From IMG/VR virus record IMGVR_UViG_3300046010_011274, positions 1-38,483 of that record: DNA of 38,483 nt. One strand, 5' to 3'. This DNA is from a virus. Of the stretch, positions 36,903 to 38,483 are shown one piece after another (the first letter of the stretch is position 1; each line of letters opens with the position of its first letter). Under the pieces are notes generated by a model that saw only the letters and a program-made list of their open reading frames with translations, did not search any database and had not been told where the DNA came from. Made by a program: the position numbers and the translations under genes.

Positions 36903-37883
36903 TTATTTAGAGAACAGTGATTTCAATTTCTGCCAAAAGGTTAGTTTTTTAACTATAGGTTGCCCTGAAAGTTCTGCGAACATTTTTTCGGGGTTAACGA
37001 TTCCCCATCCTGTATGTTTATCGAAACCTTTTCCGCCGATATCAACCGCATTACGGATTAATATACTTTTAATCTCCTCAACAGTTAAATTTCTTTGTTG
37101 GGTGCGAATGTATGACAATAGAAGAGCAACAACTCCGACGATTACAGGACATGCCATGCTGGTTCCAGAGAGAACAGCATATTGCCCATTAAGATATGTG
37201 GATAGGATTTCTTCACCTGGAGCCATAATATCAAGAGTTTCGCCGTATGAAGAGAACAACGATCTATCTTGAATCATACTGTTGCTATACGAACCCACTG
37301 CAATAACTTCATCATACTGTGCAGGATACATGACAGATTCAGACCCGTTATTTCCAGCAGCAGCAATCACAGGGATATTCATCTTGTGAAGAGTTTTGAT
37401 GGCTTTATGGACATCGGGCATGGGAACCTGAGCACCTAATGACATGTTTATAATGTCAGGTTTTATGTTTATACAATACTCTAAACCTTTAAGAACGCTA
37501 TTAGCTGTGCTTCTACCGTTCTTACTTAAAACCTTGATAGAGATAAGTGTAACTTCTGGGGCAACCCCTACAACACCATATGCATTATCGATAGCACCGA
37601 TTGTCCCACCGACATGAGTTCCATGACCTGAATGGGTATCCCAGATATCTTCCCCTTCGATAAAACTGCGACACTTGGATAAGTCCACATTCTTGAGAAG
37701 ATCGGGGTGATCTTTAGGCGTTCCCGTATCAAGAATAGCAACCACAATTCCACGCCCTTTAGTCTTTTTCCAAAGATTGGGAATATTCAATGATCGAATA
37801 TTTTGAGGATATATCTGAGACAATGTCTCAATATCACCGACATCATGAACCGTATATGCTGGAATTTTAAACTCGTTACCCAT
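36903..37883 (-). CDS. Subtilisin-like (S8) serine protease
   Basis: 326 residues. The catalytic triad is intact: AILDTGTP (D52), HSGHGTHVGGT (H87) and LSGTSMACP (S241), with oxyanion N177 (AAGNNGS). No secretion signal and only a short N-terminal region, so it may act inside the cell or in the virion, for example on capsid or tail proteins. A CATAAATA box precedes it, suggesting late expression. Confidence 0.92.
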   Translation of the reverse strand: MGNEFKIPAYTVHDVGDIETLSQIYPQNIRSLNIPNLWKKTKGRGIVVAILDTGTPKDHPDLLKNVDLSKCRSFIEGEDIWDTHSGHGTHVGGTIGAIDNAYGVVGVAPEVTLISIKVLSKNGRSTANSVLKGLEYCINIKPDIINMSLGAQVPMPDVHKAIKTLHKMNIPVIAAAGNNGSESVMYPAQYDEVIAVGSYSNSMIQDRSLFSSYGETLDIMAPGEEILSTYLNGQYAVLSGTSMACPVIVGVVALLLSYIRTQQRNLTVEEIKSILIRNAVDIGGKGFDKHTGWGIVNPEKMFAELSGQPIVKKLTFWQKLKSLFSK

Positions 37884-37888
37884 TCTAT

Positions 37889-37896
37889 TATTTATG
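37889..37896 (-). promoter_or_regulatory. Late promoter-like box CATAAATA
   Basis: Reads CATAAATA on the minus strand, 5 nt before the subtilase ATG. Confidence 0.5.
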
Positions 37897-37925
37897 AATA
37901 GGTAACGAATTATTTAGCCCATATT

Positions 37926-38258
37926 TTATTGGGCGATAGCTCTATCTACAGAGTTCAGCCCATCACTGATGACAGACACTCCTCCTTTGACGGCCTCGAT
38001 TCCTAACCATGTTCCAAGTGCTTTTCCAGTGGTCGTGGATTGGGTTTTAGATTGGGTTCCAGATTCAAGAGTAACTGAACCAGAAGCATTCTGGGCGGTA
38101 TACTTATGATACTCACCTGTGGAATCTTCTCCGAATGAGCCGCCGCCAACCAATGTGATACTGTCTGCTGTCACCCTCGCAATAGGAGGAGTTGAACATG
38201 AAACGCTAGTGAGCAAACAAAGGCCGATTAGATAGTTGATAATAAATTTTTTCATCAT
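37926..38258 (-). CDS. Small lipoprotein (109-110 aa)
   Basis: Signal peptide with lipobox LTSVSC. The mature part is Ser/Thr/Gly-rich (GSVTLESGTQSKTQSTTTGK), followed by a hydrophobic segment. Start at 38258 or, more likely, 38255 (MKKF). Overlaps the upstream gene. No known family. Confidence 0.65.
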   Translation of the reverse strand: MMKKFIINYLIGLCLLTSVSCSTPPIARVTADSITLVGGGSFGEDSTGEYHKYTAQNASGSVTLESGTQSKTQSTTTGKALGTWLGIEAVKGGVSVISDGLNSVDRAIAQ

Positions 38259-38482
38259 AATGGTATATTACCCGAATTTCCTGTCTGTGTCAAGTTTTTT
38301 TCGATTATATCGACAGTTTTAATGTAACCGATAGCATCCACAAGGTTGTCATCTTTATGTTTAAATGATTCTCTGGCGATTTTTAACCCAGTCATCATCA
38401 GACCCACCTTTTGCGGGGCGATATCTGGAATACGTAGAATCATTCCCCATACCCGACCCACATCGGTAAAGTGATCGACCGG
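38255..38482 (-). CDS. DUF6378 family protein, partial at the window edge
   Basis: The frame is open to the right edge. PVDHFTDVGRVWGMIL, KVGLMMTGLKIARESF and DDNLVDAIGYIKT match DUF6378, a phage family of unknown function. The GTG at 38461 is probably internal. Overlaps the lipoprotein by ATGA. Confidence 0.7.
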   Translation of the reverse strand, partial: PVDHFTDVGRVWGMILRIPDIAPQKVGLMMTGLKIARESFKHKDDNLVDAIGYIKTVDIIEKNLTQTGNSGNIPL

Positions 38483-38483
38483 A

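Noticed and set aside
1-38483. CRISPR array or insertion sequence
   Set aside because: No regularly spaced repeats, transposase or terminal inverted repeats were found; mobile elements present are homing endonucleases only.

Overview
The window is part of the genome of a large tailed, probably contractile, bacteriophage. The evidence is a T4-type tail tube protein, a T4 gp44-like clamp loader, a FEN-type 5'-3' exonuclease, several homing endonucleases, dense small overlapping genes and a large tRNA cluster. The host is inferred to belong to the Planctomycetota-Verrucomicrobiota group: the phage carries a DUF1549/DUF1553 plus DUF1501 gene pair, families typical of those bacteria, and a trypsin-like gene of foreign composition.

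Layout. Bases 1-10700 hold about 21 recognisable tRNA genes plus several highly unusual tRNA-like RNAs, interleaved with small unknown genes and three zinc-finger homing endonucleases. Bases 10660-21315 are mostly rightward small genes with recognisable members: DUF5662, a macro domain, an HNH homing endonuclease, a nucleotidyltransferase, an M23 peptidase, split CoaB and CoaC, a second HNH, DUF1353, an IF-1-like initiation factor and an HExxH protein. Bases 21372-25279 run leftward (tail tube, zinc proteins, exonuclease). Bases 25350-29052 run rightward (clamp loader, HAD phosphatase, YopX and small genes). Bases 29098-35735 carry the DUF1549/DUF1501 pair, a CCA-adding enzyme, the trypsin-like protein and probable virion proteins. 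Bases 35739-38483 run leftward (3D-domain lipoprotein, subtilase, lipoprotein, DUF6378).

Translation is the main theme: many tRNAs, an IF-1 homologue, a CCA-adding enzyme (several tRNA genes lack an encoded CCA) and a second Pol-beta-type nucleotidyltransferase. The strongest novelty is a tRNA gene in circularly permuted order at 6990-7080: the 3' half (variable arm, T-arm, 3' acceptor) precedes the 5' half (5' acceptor, D-arm). Two diverged copies of an Arg(ACG)-like RNA share a rearranged middle supported by covarying base pairs, and a Tyr-like RNA has its D-arm replaced by a long-range helix.

Two promoter classes can be read directly. Class one is TTGACA-17-TATAAT with the -10 box only 4-8 nt before the ATG, implying leaderless mRNAs. 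Class two is a GATAAATA/TATAAATA box like the T4 late promoter, placed 5-15 nt before the ATG of late-type genes. Shine-Dalgarno sequences are nearly absent.
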